In this document: piece after piece, positions 45,701-54,506 of the stretch
Position numbering within the stretch: the first letter of the stretch is position 1
Layout: each line of letters starts with the position of its first letter
Assembly: GCA_045110475.1 (NCBI GenBank)
Contig: JBGCGC010000018.1
Location: forward strand, 1-64,000
Length of the DNA stretch: 64,000 nt
Direction of reading: 5' to 3'
Source of the DNA: Granulosicoccus sp045110475
GTDB lineage: Bacteria; Pseudomonadota; Gammaproteobacteria; Granulosicoccales; Granulosicoccaceae
The notes under the pieces: generated by a model
Seen by the model: only the letters and a program-made list of their open reading frames with translations
Told to the model about the DNA's origin: nothing
Databases searched by the model: none
Made by a program: the position numbers and the translations under genes

Positions 45701-48700
45701 CACCGTACCGCGAACAGAACCGAGTTGTTCAATCAGGCTTGTGCACTGGGCAGCCGGACCTCCTATGATGCAGTCGTCATCGGAGTAGATAATGGTGATA
45801 TCCGTGTGAGGTAATGTTTCTATTGCTTTCTCCACGGCAATTACATCACCGTAGATGCGCCAGTTTGTCCAATCTACCGGATCATCGGTACGCCAGGCTT
45901 CGTTGGCGCACCTGAACTTGCCGCCAAGTTGCTCCTCGTACATGCCTGTAATGGTACTGTCATCAAGAAGGCCTGAGGTGTCATTCCACAACCCAAAAGC
46001 ATATAGGGCGTTGGTTTCACCCAGTGACAACCCAAGTATCGCATCGGGTGATAGTCCCAACACATCTTTCAGCAATAGCGTGTGTGCCTGACTGACAAGC
46101 GTTACCGCACATAGCTCCTCATAGGCATCAAGAGTTGACTGAGACAGTAAATGCGCCTTGCTGACGACCGATGGAAATGCGCTAACCAGCCTGTTTGCAA
46201 GCGCAGGAAAAGCCATTAGCAAACCTCGACCCATCCGTGGATAGGCGGCGGCTGATCCTGTAAATACAAATGCCAACTCACCATCAGGGGTATCGCTCCC
46301 GATATGAATCCCTTCAGGGACGCCACGTGTCAGTGCGCCGCCTTTTGTACAGCTTGCTCGGCCGCAGTGTTTGACGTTTTGCACAGACGAGTCGGTTACC
46401 GAACTTGATTCAGTCGTTGGCAATCCTGACAAAACATCAATCGCCTGCTCAAGACGTTTTTCAAGTTGTTCCTGACTGTCTGCCACTACCGCGATACGGC
46501 GTTGGCCTGACCCACCCAGCGCACCTCGTTTGATGAGTTTGCCCAACTTGTGATGGGAGTCCGCACTGGCATAATACAAGTACGGTGATGGCCTGAGTAA
46601 ATCGGGAGTTGCCTTTGCCTGAGCGACTTCAAGCGTCCATGAAAAAAAAGAAGTATTTCTTGTTGGAGATAATTCATTCGGCAGTATGGCCGGGGGGTCA
46701 AACGCCACCACTAATGCTTCGCTGTTTGCAAGGCGAGGCTCAGTAATGGAACCTGTAACCTGCTGACCTCGACTGGCCAATGCCGTGGCAACAATCATCG
46801 AAAACAATGTATCAGCGATGGGCGCAGAGCCATAAACCCGCTCGATCAGCGCCCGACAGGATGAGGATGAGTTGTTTGTATTGCCTGCTTCAGATTGTCT
46901 GATACTCCCTAGTACATCTACCCCAAACGCTGTCGCCGTCGATTCACGCATCAGCAACATGGCACAGGACTTGTCAGTAAATCGACAAGCCGTCGATTTA
47001 CCATTGTCAGGACTTGAGTTTTCAGCTATTAATAATTCCAGTGCTGTGCTACGTACCGCCTCACTGGCAAAGTCCGCCGCACTGATGACTGCCAGATCAA
47101 TATCATGTGCATGGAGTGCCTCACAGCCCAGTTGCAAAGCTGTGATATCTGAATATTCTTCGGCCGATACCGTATACCCTTGCGCACGAAAGTCATAAGC
47201 TGCGTTGATTCGGTTAGCCGGCATGTTTGGCATTGCACCCAGTACATCAGCCGCCGTCATGGGAGCAACCACTCGATCCTTGAGAGATTCGAGTGAGGTT
47301 GTATCCATGCAATCACCAAAATGATCTACCAGCCGATCACGCAGTAACCATCGACACGCATCGGATGCGCAGCCCATACCCGCAAACACGCCAATACGAC
47401 TTGCCTCAAGACGTTTATCCGTACCATCGTCACCTCGAGTAGTCAATGCGTCTATGTCAAGTTGTTGCAGTGCATCGTCAACCACCGCCAGCAAGGCCAG
47501 TTGCTGTGGTTCCATATGCTGAAAATCTGCGGGGGGTGTACGCAAGGAGAGCGGGTCCACAGTCACTGATGCACAGCGTTCTGCTACAGACTCTGGCGAA
47601 CACATCAGACGACGAACAATTCGATCGGTACCCCGATCGTTGCCAGCCAACGCACCCATTGCACAGATAACCAACCGTTCGGGAACTTTGCTTTTAATCG
47701 CAGATTCTGCTTTTTCGATAGCCTCTGAAGGTAAGTTGTGCTCAGTGATGCTCTGCGCGATTGGCTTTGAATGTCGAGCGGGCAAATACTCTTCCATGAT
47801 CAGATGGGCGTTGTTGCCCCCAAAGCCGAAGTTACTGATAGCCGCGCGACGAATCCTGTTCGCTGGCCATGGCTCACACTGCCGTTGCGGCATCAGGCAC
47901 GATCCTTCGAAGCTAGTATTAAGGGCCCCGTCGATTCGTGTGGGCGGCAAGGTGTCATGCTCAAGCGCCAGAGTCAGTTTTAACAAACTGGCAAGTCCCG
48001 CAACCGTGATCAGATGACCGGTATTGGATTTCAGTGAACCGACTGGCAAGGGCCTGTCTCGCGCATAGAACTCACTGGCAGAGCGGATTTCAACCGAATC
48101 ACCCACCGGCGTACCGGTGGCATGGCATTCAAGGTAATCGATGCTGTCAGGATCGACATCACATTGATCATAAGCGCGACTCATGGCTTCCCGCTGCCCA
48201 TGAGAATCAGGAACCAGAAAACCGCCACGACGTCCGTCATTGGATAAGCCTATCGCTCGGATTAATCCGAACACAGTATCCCCTTCACTGATATCACACA
48301 GGCGCTTTAAGACAACAGCCGCCGCACCCTGCGCAGGTACCAGTCCGTCTGCGGAGGCTGCAAACGGTTGTGAACGCCCTGTCGGACTCAACGCTTGCAG
48401 CGCGCTAAAACCCTGTTGCAACATGACATTATGCGCGGCATTGACTGCGGCGACCAAGGCGACATCCAGACTACCCTGCTGTAGTTTACGACAGGCTATC
48501 TGCAGTGCGTAAAGTGAAGATGCACACGCCGCATCCAGAGAAAACGCTCCACCATGTGCACGTAGCGCCCGCGCAATAAATTGCGCGGGCAAGCCCGAAT
48601 TAAAGGCATTTAGCACATTTTTTTTTGAACGCCCCTTGATCCAGTGATGGCAGGCGTAATCTGTCTTGCCTACCGTCGGATACGATAGGTTGGCCAATAC

Positions 48701-49039
48701 CACTCCCATGCGCTCGGTAGCAACATCAGGTTCACAAGCCTCTTGCCATGCATCCATGACTGCGTGCAGTGGCCACTGCACCACCGGATCAAGTGCCGAT
48801 GTATCTACCCCACACAAAGAATAACGTTGAGAATCAAATACCCGATCAAAATGTTCAACATAACCACCAGTGGCAACAGACAACGATTCAGTTTTAAGGT
48901 TGTTTCCCGTTGCAAGGCAAGGCTGTCTGGTTAGCAGGTTTTGCTCATTGACTATTGCTTGCCACAATAATGCCGGCGTATGACAACCAGGCAGTACGCA
49001 GCCGCGCCCGACAATGGCAATGGGTTCGGCTGCGGTCAT
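42719..49039 (-). CDS. PfaC-like megasynthase: KS-CLF-AT-DH (four hot-dog units)
   Basis: 2106 residues. Ketosynthase 1-420 with Cys172 (DAACASS), His306 (ATGT context) and His342. A second KS-like unit, about 455-800, lacks the active cysteine (GYTVSAEEYSD) and so is a chain-length factor. Acyltransferase about 920-1210 with GLSLGE (Ser1005). Then four hot-dog segments: about 1370-1510 (His1409, WYLHANAMRPG), 1585-1725 (His1621, DGHFHNDPCMPG), 1780-1925 (no catalytic His) and 1955-2106 (His1999, AHFYQDPVQPG). Classical PfaC is KS-CLF-DH-DH with its AT on PfaB; here the AT lies between CLF and DH. It follows the ketoreductase gene by 2 bp. The product is unknown but probably a long-chain or unsaturated lipid. 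Confidence 0.9.
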   Translation of the reverse strand: MTAAEPIAIVGRGCVLPGCHTPALLWQAIVNEQNLLTRQPCLATGNNLKTESLSVATGGYVEHFDRVFDSQRYSLCGVDTSALDPVVQWPLHAVMDAWQEACEPDVATERMGVVLANLSYPTVGKTDYACHHWIKGRSKKNVLNAFNSGLPAQFIARALRAHGGAFSLDAACASSLYALQIACRKLQQGSLDVALVAAVNAAHNVMLQQGFSALQALSPTGRSQPFAASADGLVPAQGAAAVVLKRLCDISEGDTVFGLIRAIGLSNDGRRGGFLVPDSHGQREAMSRAYDQCDVDPDSIDYLECHATGTPVGDSVEIRSASEFYARDRPLPVGSLKSNTGHLITVAGLASLLKLTLALEHDTLPPTRIDGALNTSFEGSCLMPQRQCEPWPANRIRRAAISNFGFGGNNAHLIMEEYLPARHSKPIAQSITEHNLPSEAIEKAESAIKSKVPERLVICAMGALAGNDRGTDRIVRRLMCSPESVAERCASVTVDPLSLRTPPADFQHMEPQQLALLAVVDDALQQLDIDALTTRGDDGTDKRLEASRIGVFAGMGCASDACRWLLRDRLVDHFGDCMDTTSLESLKDRVVAPMTAADVLGAMPNMPANRINAAYDFRAQGYTVSAEEYSDITALQLGCEALHAHDIDLAVISAADFASEAVRSTALELLIAENSSPDNGKSTACRFTDKSCAMLLMRESTATAFGVDVLGSIRQSEAGNTNNSSSSCRALIERVYGSAPIADTLFSMIVATALASRGQQVTGSITEPRLANSEALVVAFDPPAILPNELSPTRNTSFFSWTLEVAQAKATPDLLRPSPYLYYASADSHHKLGKLIKRGALGGSGQRRIAVVADSQEQLEKRLEQAIDVLSGLPTTESSSVTDSSVQNVKHCGRASCTKGGALTRGVPEGIHIGSDTPDGELAFVFTGSAAAYPRMGRGLLMAFPALANRLVSAFPSVVSKAHLLSQSTLDAYEELCAVTLVSQAHTLLLKDVLGLSPDAILGLSLGETNALYAFGLWNDTSGLLDDSTITGMYEEQLGGKFRCANEAWRTDDPVDWTNWRIYGDVIAVEKAIETLPHTDITIIYSDDDCIIGGPAAQCTSLIEQLGSVRGTVMNQHLIVHTPTLQPYADTWRAVHTRPTANHADVRVYSHGEHQSYQPTQKNIADQLTRQALQTIDFRKIVEQAYADGVRTFIEIGPRDTLTSSVHKILGTRAYRAYASDCIDQSDTYQFAQLVAALYADGYPIDIAALSSQLDLLQLHPWTARTPRPSDTIIMTGFEMPEWPPSASGAIMPHAPDLPVTTYRPFAVPDQERRRVVKSVAVNVPLPQYSPRGPGFDHEALILATRGRISELFGEAFKPQDDFARQVRLPAPPLLMVDRIVGIDAEPGVDATGTIWTETQIMADEWYLHANAMRPGPLIESGQADLSLISWMGADLRNRDERVYRLLGCEMTVHDEQLPQVGDTLCYQIEITGHAEVNGIRLFFFQYDCRVDGRLVISVRHGQAGFFTDAELASSNGVLIELENEPPVTANPAVFDTAGASRKTAFSREELDLLRAGDAFACFGEGFEHCAAHTNPPSLPGGKLVLFDEVAQFDPAGGAWGRGFLQAVATVPVDAWFYDGHFHNDPCMPGTLMAEAAVQALECLAMAMGLGCQRDGWVFEPVPGASARFECRGQVIPDKKHIVTYDVHVDQIIDGDTPEVHAALVASCDGFKVFYCPTFRIRLRRRWPVSTADSEKIWIGPQQESRGDWHALQACGNGAPSDAFGDMYLSLDNKGRAPRLPQPPYHMISRVLSISTRPNAPEVGATVVTEYDVPADAWYFTDGANGDMPFAVLLEVALQPCGWLGSHGGFALLGGECFRNLDGEGQINNSVNAEAQCIRVEASMTRFSTMGPMTIVHFDVTVDSSLGHRVMSLETSFGFFPMDALDRQVGLETSDQQLATRELPSEQLPIDDAQGLLPTGQMLMVDDIDFFDPAGGDARLGLVRGFQKVDPYAWYFKAHFYQDPVQPGSLGLDALLQVLLRGIILKGLVKDFQTPQARYITPEHELRWSYRGQVTPSARQVTLVVEIESIVENSERVLVTASGSLWRDELRIYEANNLSIEVCEGA

Positions 49040-49041
49040 TG

Positions 49042-50472
49042 TCAGTCGGTTTGAGAGGTAGCCCAGACATCACCAACCAGTAGCTCCACCTGATGACAAT
49101 CTTCACTCAACATCTCATCAGCAAACAGTGCCGCGCCCTGTTCGACAGGTATCAGGCCTATACCGCGTTCCTTGAAATAAGCGGCAAGCGTCTCATCGAC
49201 CATGCCACTCTCCCAGGGTCCCCAATTGAATGACTTTACGCTAGCCTCGGGCCACCGCAACTTTAACGATAGCGCCACTCTGTTCAGTATCTCGTTAGCC
49301 ATGGCGTAGTCAGCCTGCCCCACGTTGCCATAGAATGCGGCAGCCGATGAGAACAATGCCGCGTGCGACAACGGCGTATCGCCCAGCGCCGCCAGCAGAT
49401 TGTACAAGCCACCCACTTTAGTACTGAATACCCGGTCGAATTGCGCGCGGGTCTTGTCAATCAGCATGCTGTCTGCCAGCACGCCAGCGCCATGAACCAA
49501 GCCGGTAATGGCCCCAAGTTCCTGTTGTATTCCTTCCACAACATCATGTACCTGTTGCTTATCAGAGATGTCGCAAGGGTAATAAAGCGCTGAAACCCCA
49601 ATGCTCTCGAACCTCAGCAGCGTGTCGCGAATTTCCTGTCCTGCCAGTGCCTGCCTCGCTGCCTGTTCAATCTCCTTCGGAACAGGTCGACTACCTGAGG
49701 CCAGTGCATGAGCAGCCAGCAGTCGACGCAGCTCCTTGATATCGTCGGTGTACTTGATGCCAGCGGGCCATTCGGCAAGTTCCGAGCGTCCAAGTAAGGC
49801 AAATCGTCCGGGAGTTCGCTGTGCCAAAGCTTGAACACAGGCGGCTGTGACACCACGCGCACCTCCTGACACTAGCCACACATCAGAGACGGGGCCATCC
49901 GATACCGACGCGGGCAATGCGTTTTGCCGCGGTGGCTGTAGTGGCTCTCCAGCCTGCATGACGCAGCGTTGCCCGGAAAGATCGATACCCACCACGCTAT
50001 GCGCAGACCCCAGAGCTGACGTCAGCCGCCGCGCAGTGCCCGATATATTCTCCGGATCAACAGCAACATCGATGCATCGAATGGCCATCTCCGGCCATTC
50101 AAGCAATGCCGTTTTAGCCAGGGCTGCCATTCCTCCACGCCACCCTTGAGTCGGTCCGACGGCAAAACGTCCACCGGTATCCTGCAGAAAAACCAACGAT
50201 CTACCACCCGCTTCGCGGAACATTCGCGCTTGTTCAAGCACACGCCAGTGCACATCGCTTGCATTACCTTCACCCAGAGCTTCGGTAATAACCAGCGTAT
50301 CCATGCGAACCACGGGGTTATCAGTAACCTGCGCATGAAATCCACGTGCGCTCAATGCTTCGGAGACCGCTACTGCCAGACGTGGATTCGCATCCATCAC
50401 GGCCACGCTTCCAAACGCCTCCTTTTCAGGGGCAGTTTTTTCGAGCACCTCCCGCAATTCAATCGAGCGCAT
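49042..50472 (-). CDS. Free-standing ketoreductase of the lipid synthase
   Basis: 476 residues forming a complete PKS-type KR: structural half about 15-175, catalytic half about 190-470. NADPH loop VSGGARGVTAA (201-211), VHGAGVLADS, and the catalytic Ser/Tyr in ALFSSAAAFYGNVGQADYAMANE (Tyr389). In PfaA proteins this domain follows the ACP repeats in one chain; here it is a separate gene 95 bp after the KS-AT-ACP gene and just before the PfaC-like gene. It reduces beta-ketoacyl-ACP intermediates. Confidence 0.9.
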   Translation of the reverse strand: MRSIELREVLEKTAPEKEAFGSVAVMDANPRLAVAVSEALSARGFHAQVTDNPVVRMDTLVITEALGEGNASDVHWRVLEQARMFREAGGRSLVFLQDTGGRFAVGPTQGWRGGMAALAKTALLEWPEMAIRCIDVAVDPENISGTARRLTSALGSAHSVVGIDLSGQRCVMQAGEPLQPPRQNALPASVSDGPVSDVWLVSGGARGVTAACVQALAQRTPGRFALLGRSELAEWPAGIKYTDDIKELRRLLAAHALASGSRPVPKEIEQAARQALAGQEIRDTLLRFESIGVSALYYPCDISDKQQVHDVVEGIQQELGAITGLVHGAGVLADSMLIDKTRAQFDRVFSTKVGGLYNLLAALGDTPLSHAALFSSAAAFYGNVGQADYAMANEILNRVALSLKLRWPEASVKSFNWGPWESGMVDETLAAYFKERGIGLIPVEQGAALFADEMLSEDCHQVELLVGDVWATSQTD

Positions 50473-50567
50473 GGCGACATGACTCTTGGCAGTGTCATGC
50501 GTTTCACGGTGTGCAGTTTGACTTACTGTCAGGGGACGGTCCGAACTCGCAACCCGCCCGTCGTCCC

Positions 50568-53500
50568 CTAGCCGAAAAAATCTGCAATCTGCCTTATGGT
50601 ACGCAGTTGAGTCATATCGGCCGTACCGACGTCCTTGATCTCTGGCACCTGTGTTCTCAGCGCTGAGAGAACCTCTACCTGTTTGATCGAATCGATCCCC
50701 AGCTCACCACTGAGATCCATATCATCTTCAATCATCTCGACAGGGTAACCGGTCTTCTCTGCAATGAGTTCGCGTACCAGATCGTTGCTCACTCTGGCTT
50801 GAGCAGCACCATTGCTTGCGCTGTCATTTGCAGGCGGGGACGCAACTGATGCGACAGCGACAGACGTTGGCGCTATCGTGGCTGGAGCAGGCTCGTTAAA
50901 ACGAGCCTCAGGAAGCGCTTTACCGGACCCATTGGTATAAGCCCCATTACTCGCTCCCGTCACATTGTCTGCAAGCGCAGACGTCGAGGCAGCACGATCT
51001 GGTTCGGGATGATGTGCAGATGAGCCACCGTTCAAATGGCCATGACCGTTGAGTGATGATGCTGTGACGGACGCCGGTTGATGTGTCGTCGCAACGCCTG
51101 TGTGCATCGAGTTGACCTGACTACTCATCATGGTTTGCTGGTTTGACTGAGACAATGGTGCCTCAACAATTTCACCAACCAGACCAGCGGCCAGGCGCAA
51201 ATAGGATTGATGTGCCGTAGTGATCGCCGCCATGTAATCGGCGTGTCTGGCAGACACATCATTGAACAAGGCGGGACTTATGGCAGCAGACAGGGAAGCT
51301 TGCTGCGCAGAACTCCCGTTAAGGGCACCGTTGGTATAAGTTGAATTTGAATCAGACTGCGGCTGACCACAGGGTGCCGTCTCAGGAGTGGCTGGAGGTT
51401 GATTTTGCATTGCCATAGTTGATGTAGCCGCCGCTGATGATTGATGAGATGTCTTGCGAACTGCAGAAATTTCCTGAACAGTCTGCGCCTTGCTTTTACT
51501 GCCCGGATTAATGTAGGTACCTTGCTCATTTGCCGTGTTAACTGCAGTTGACTCTGGTACTGACCCTGATCCTTCCTTTGTACTAACTGATGGCGTAACC
51601 GAATCCATCTTATGTGAACCTACTGCTTGCCCATCCTGGGGTGGATAGGGTTTCTGGTAATTGCTCCCAAGCAAGTCTACCGAATGCTTGCCCGGTTGTG
51701 CGCAGGAGACCGGCGCCGGCATGCCCTCGTAGAGGCTATTCATATCAACATCAACACCCGTTATCGCCAATTGGCCGATCGCGCATAGCAAAGTCGTCAC
51801 ACCATTAGCATGCTTTTCATCAAGTGCTATAGCGCTAACCTCGTCCTTTGGCAGCGTCTGCCGTACCAGATTGGTCAGAACCGTACCCGGCCCTACTTCC
51901 AAGAACGTTGTTACACCATCAGCATGCATGGCCTCGAGGGTTTGTCTGAACAAGACAGGCTCGCCTATTTGCTCACTTAACAGCTCGATCAAGTTGGCCT
52001 TGTCAACGGGGTATGGCCTGGCTGTACTGTTGGCATAGACCGGTGTCACCCCTTGCGCCATGGTGTGTCGCGACACCACTTTGGCAAAGGGTTTTACCGC
52101 AGGGGCAACCTGTGGAGAATGAAACGCGGCTGCCACCGCAAGCTGATGAGTGTTGATACCCAGAGCGTTTAATTGTGCTGCCGCGTGTTTCAGCTGAGAC
52201 GCATTACCTGATATCACAACCTGCTCAGGCGCATTGTCGTTAGCGACAGTAATGCCATTATCACCGGCTTCGGCCAATGCTTGTCTAACAGTCGAGGCTG
52301 GAGCCTGGACAACCAACATACCGCCGCTGGAAGTCGCTGCGGCTTCACTCATGGCATCGGCCCGTTCACAGGCGATAGTGAGGGCCGTGGCTGCATCGAA
52401 TACCCCGGCATTGTGCAAAGCCATGACTTCGCCGAAACTGTGCCCGGCTTGCATATCAGCGCAAATTCCCGCCTTGTCGAGTAACGCCAGCTGCGACAGA
52501 GCCACCGCTGCAATCGCAGGTTGTGCATGTTGCATGTTCGTCAATCGAAGGTTCGCAGCCTCCAGAGCGGCTTCTGAGAACAAGGTTGGCGGGAATGCCA
52601 GATCGTGTAATTTCAGACCTGCCGTCGCCGGTAGATCGCAGGCTGCATCCCATACCGCTCGAGCCTGCGGGAATCCCATGGCAATATCCGCCCCCATGCC
52701 CAGATACTGGCTTCCCTGACCGGCAAACAACAGGGCTAACTTGCCCGTTGCAACCTCACCACTACGATAATGAATATGCCGGTCAGAAGGTACGGCACCA
52801 TCCCGGTTCTGACCCGTCAACGCAACAAGCTTTGCACACAGTGTTTCAAGATGCTGAGGTGATTCGGCAACGATCGCAGCGCGATGTGCATGTCCGGCAT
52901 CAAAGTGTGTCCACGTTTCAGTAGCGATACGCGCCAGATCATCTTCATTGACAACATCGTTGGTCAGCTTCTTAACGCGGGTCAGCAGGCTTGCTTTGTC
53001 TGGCGCAGAAACCAGAAACAGCTCAGCAGGCAGAAGTCTGGCCGGTTGCACGGCGTGTTTTCCTTTGTATTCTTCGAGGGTGACATGAAAGTTGCTGCCA
53101 CCGAAGCCAAATGAGCTCACTGATGCGCGACGAGGATGGGCTGATCCGCGAATCCACGGTCGGGCCTTGGTACCCAGGTAAAACGGTGTATCTCCGCTGA
53201 GCGCTTTCGCTGGCTGGCGCACCTTGATAGTTGGCGGCAGTATCTTGCGGCTGAGCCCACCGATGACTTTCAGCAATCCAGCCGCGCCCGCAGCCGCTTT
53301 GGTATGACCAATCTGAGATTTCACTGAACCCAGTGCGCACCAGGGAGCTGCTGCCGCTCCGTCAGGATCAAAAACCTTGTGCAGCGCTTCCAGCTCGGTT
53401 TTATCACCGGCGACGGTTCCAGTACCGTGCGCTTCGACGAGCTCGACCGTATCGGGTGAATAACCTGCCTTCTGGTAAGCCCGTGTCAAGGTCCTTTCCT

Positions 53501-54506
53501 GACCACTGGCCAACGGCGCATAAACCGCGGTGGAACGACCATCCGATCCACCACCGAGCCCTTTGATGATGGCGTGAATGGTGTTGCCGTCGCGCTCGGC
53601 ATCGGACAGGCGCCGCAAGGCGAGCATGCCTACCCCTTCGCCCAAAAGGGTACCATCCGCATCGGCCGACAACGGTCGACAATCACCTGTTGGAGACAGC
53701 GCCGGTGTTTTAGAAAAACACATGTACATGAAAATATCGTTCAGCGCATCCACACCACCGGTTAGCACAAGATCGGAATCGCCGGCATGCAATTCGTGCA
53801 GAGCGATCTGCATGGCGGACAGACTGGATGCGCAAGCTGCATCAGTGACATAGTTGCTGCCACCAAAATCCAGACGGTTAGCGATTCGGCCTGCCACAAC
53901 ATTCCCCAACAAACCGGGGAAAGTGGTTTCGCGCCATTCAACGAAATTAGTGCTTATCCTGTCCGCAATGTCCTGAACCTGAGACTCATTCAGACCCGCT
54001 TCGCGCATGCCTTTAACCCACGCTGGACGCTGCAACCGTCCCATCATCTGTCCTACCAGCTCAGTTGTGGCCGCAACACCAAGGATGACGCTTGCACGTG
54101 ATTTATCCAGTGGGCATGCAGTCTGACGCTCAATGTCATCGAGTACGTTTCGAGCGGCTACCAACGCCAGGAGCTGGGCCGTGTCTGTCGTCGACAGAGA
54201 ATTAGGGGGTATGCCAAAAGACAATGGATCAAATGAGGTCGGCGGTATGAATGCACCGCGCGAACCATACGTCCGATCGGGCGCAGACCTGTCACTATCG
54301 TAATAATCTTCGGTTAGCCAATGAGTACGGGGCACGTCGGTGAAAGTGTCTACGCCTTCGACGATATCCCGCCAGAACCCTGTCGTATCGCCTCGGCCAG
54401 GAAAAATGGAGCCAATGGCGACGACTGCTACAGGCTCAGCTTCGCCATTAGAGTATTGATTGCTGGTCACGCGTTCTCTATTTGCACCGTTGTTTACCCA
54501 AACCAT
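50568..54506 (-). CDS. PfaA-like megasynthase: KS-AT-ACP with a single ACP
   Basis: 1312 residues. Ketosynthase about 25-480 with Cys225, His360 (EAHGTGT) and His401 (GHTKAAAG). Acyltransferase about 588-885 with GHSFGE (Ser690) and AFHS (794-797). A roughly 310-residue Ser/Ala/Asn/Gln-rich linker (930-1240) contains one helical island (ARHADYMAAITTAHQSYLRL, about 1086-1105) and two YTNG motifs. One carrier domain, 1241-1312, has LGIDSIK with the pantetheine Ser1273. Typical PfaA proteins carry five or more tandem ACPs plus KR. It overlaps pfaD by 13 bases. A PPTase must act on it but is not in the window. Confidence 0.92.
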   Translation of the reverse strand: MVWVNNGANRERVTSNQYSNGEAEPVAVVAIGSIFPGRGDTTGFWRDIVEGVDTFTDVPRTHWLTEDYYDSDRSAPDRTYGSRGAFIPPTSFDPLSFGIPPNSLSTTDTAQLLALVAARNVLDDIERQTACPLDKSRASVILGVAATTELVGQMMGRLQRPAWVKGMREAGLNESQVQDIADRISTNFVEWRETTFPGLLGNVVAGRIANRLDFGGSNYVTDAACASSLSAMQIALHELHAGDSDLVLTGGVDALNDIFMYMCFSKTPALSPTGDCRPLSADADGTLLGEGVGMLALRRLSDAERDGNTIHAIIKGLGGGSDGRSTAVYAPLASGQERTLTRAYQKAGYSPDTVELVEAHGTGTVAGDKTELEALHKVFDPDGAAAAPWCALGSVKSQIGHTKAAAGAAGLLKVIGGLSRKILPPTIKVRQPAKALSGDTPFYLGTKARPWIRGSAHPRRASVSSFGFGGSNFHVTLEEYKGKHAVQPARLLPAELFLVSAPDKASLLTRVKKLTNDVVNEDDLARIATETWTHFDAGHAHRAAIVAESPQHLETLCAKLVALTGQNRDGAVPSDRHIHYRSGEVATGKLALLFAGQGSQYLGMGADIAMGFPQARAVWDAACDLPATAGLKLHDLAFPPTLFSEAALEAANLRLTNMQHAQPAIAAVALSQLALLDKAGICADMQAGHSFGEVMALHNAGVFDAATALTIACERADAMSEAAATSSGGMLVVQAPASTVRQALAEAGDNGITVANDNAPEQVVISGNASQLKHAAAQLNALGINTHQLAVAAAFHSPQVAPAVKPFAKVVSRHTMAQGVTPVYANSTARPYPVDKANLIELLSEQIGEPVLFRQTLEAMHADGVTTFLEVGPGTVLTNLVRQTLPKDEVSAIALDEKHANGVTTLLCAIGQLAITGVDVDMNSLYEGMPAPVSCAQPGKHSVDLLGSNYQKPYPPQDGQAVGSHKMDSVTPSVSTKEGSGSVPESTAVNTANEQGTYINPGSKSKAQTVQEISAVRKTSHQSSAAATSTMAMQNQPPATPETAPCGQPQSDSNSTYTNGALNGSSAQQASLSAAISPALFNDVSARHADYMAAITTAHQSYLRLAAGLVGEIVEAPLSQSNQQTMMSSQVNSMHTGVATTHQPASVTASSLNGHGHLNGGSSAHHPEPDRAASTSALADNVTGASNGAYTNGSGKALPEARFNEPAPATIAPTSVAVASVASPPANDSASNGAAQARVSNDLVRELIAEKTGYPVEMIEDDMDLSGELGIDSIKQVEVLSALRTQVPEIKDVGTADMTQLRTIRQIADFFG

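Noticed and set aside
45158..45814. 218-codon plus-strand ORF
   Set aside because: Lies wholly antisense to the AT part of the PfaC-like gene and lacks family motifs.
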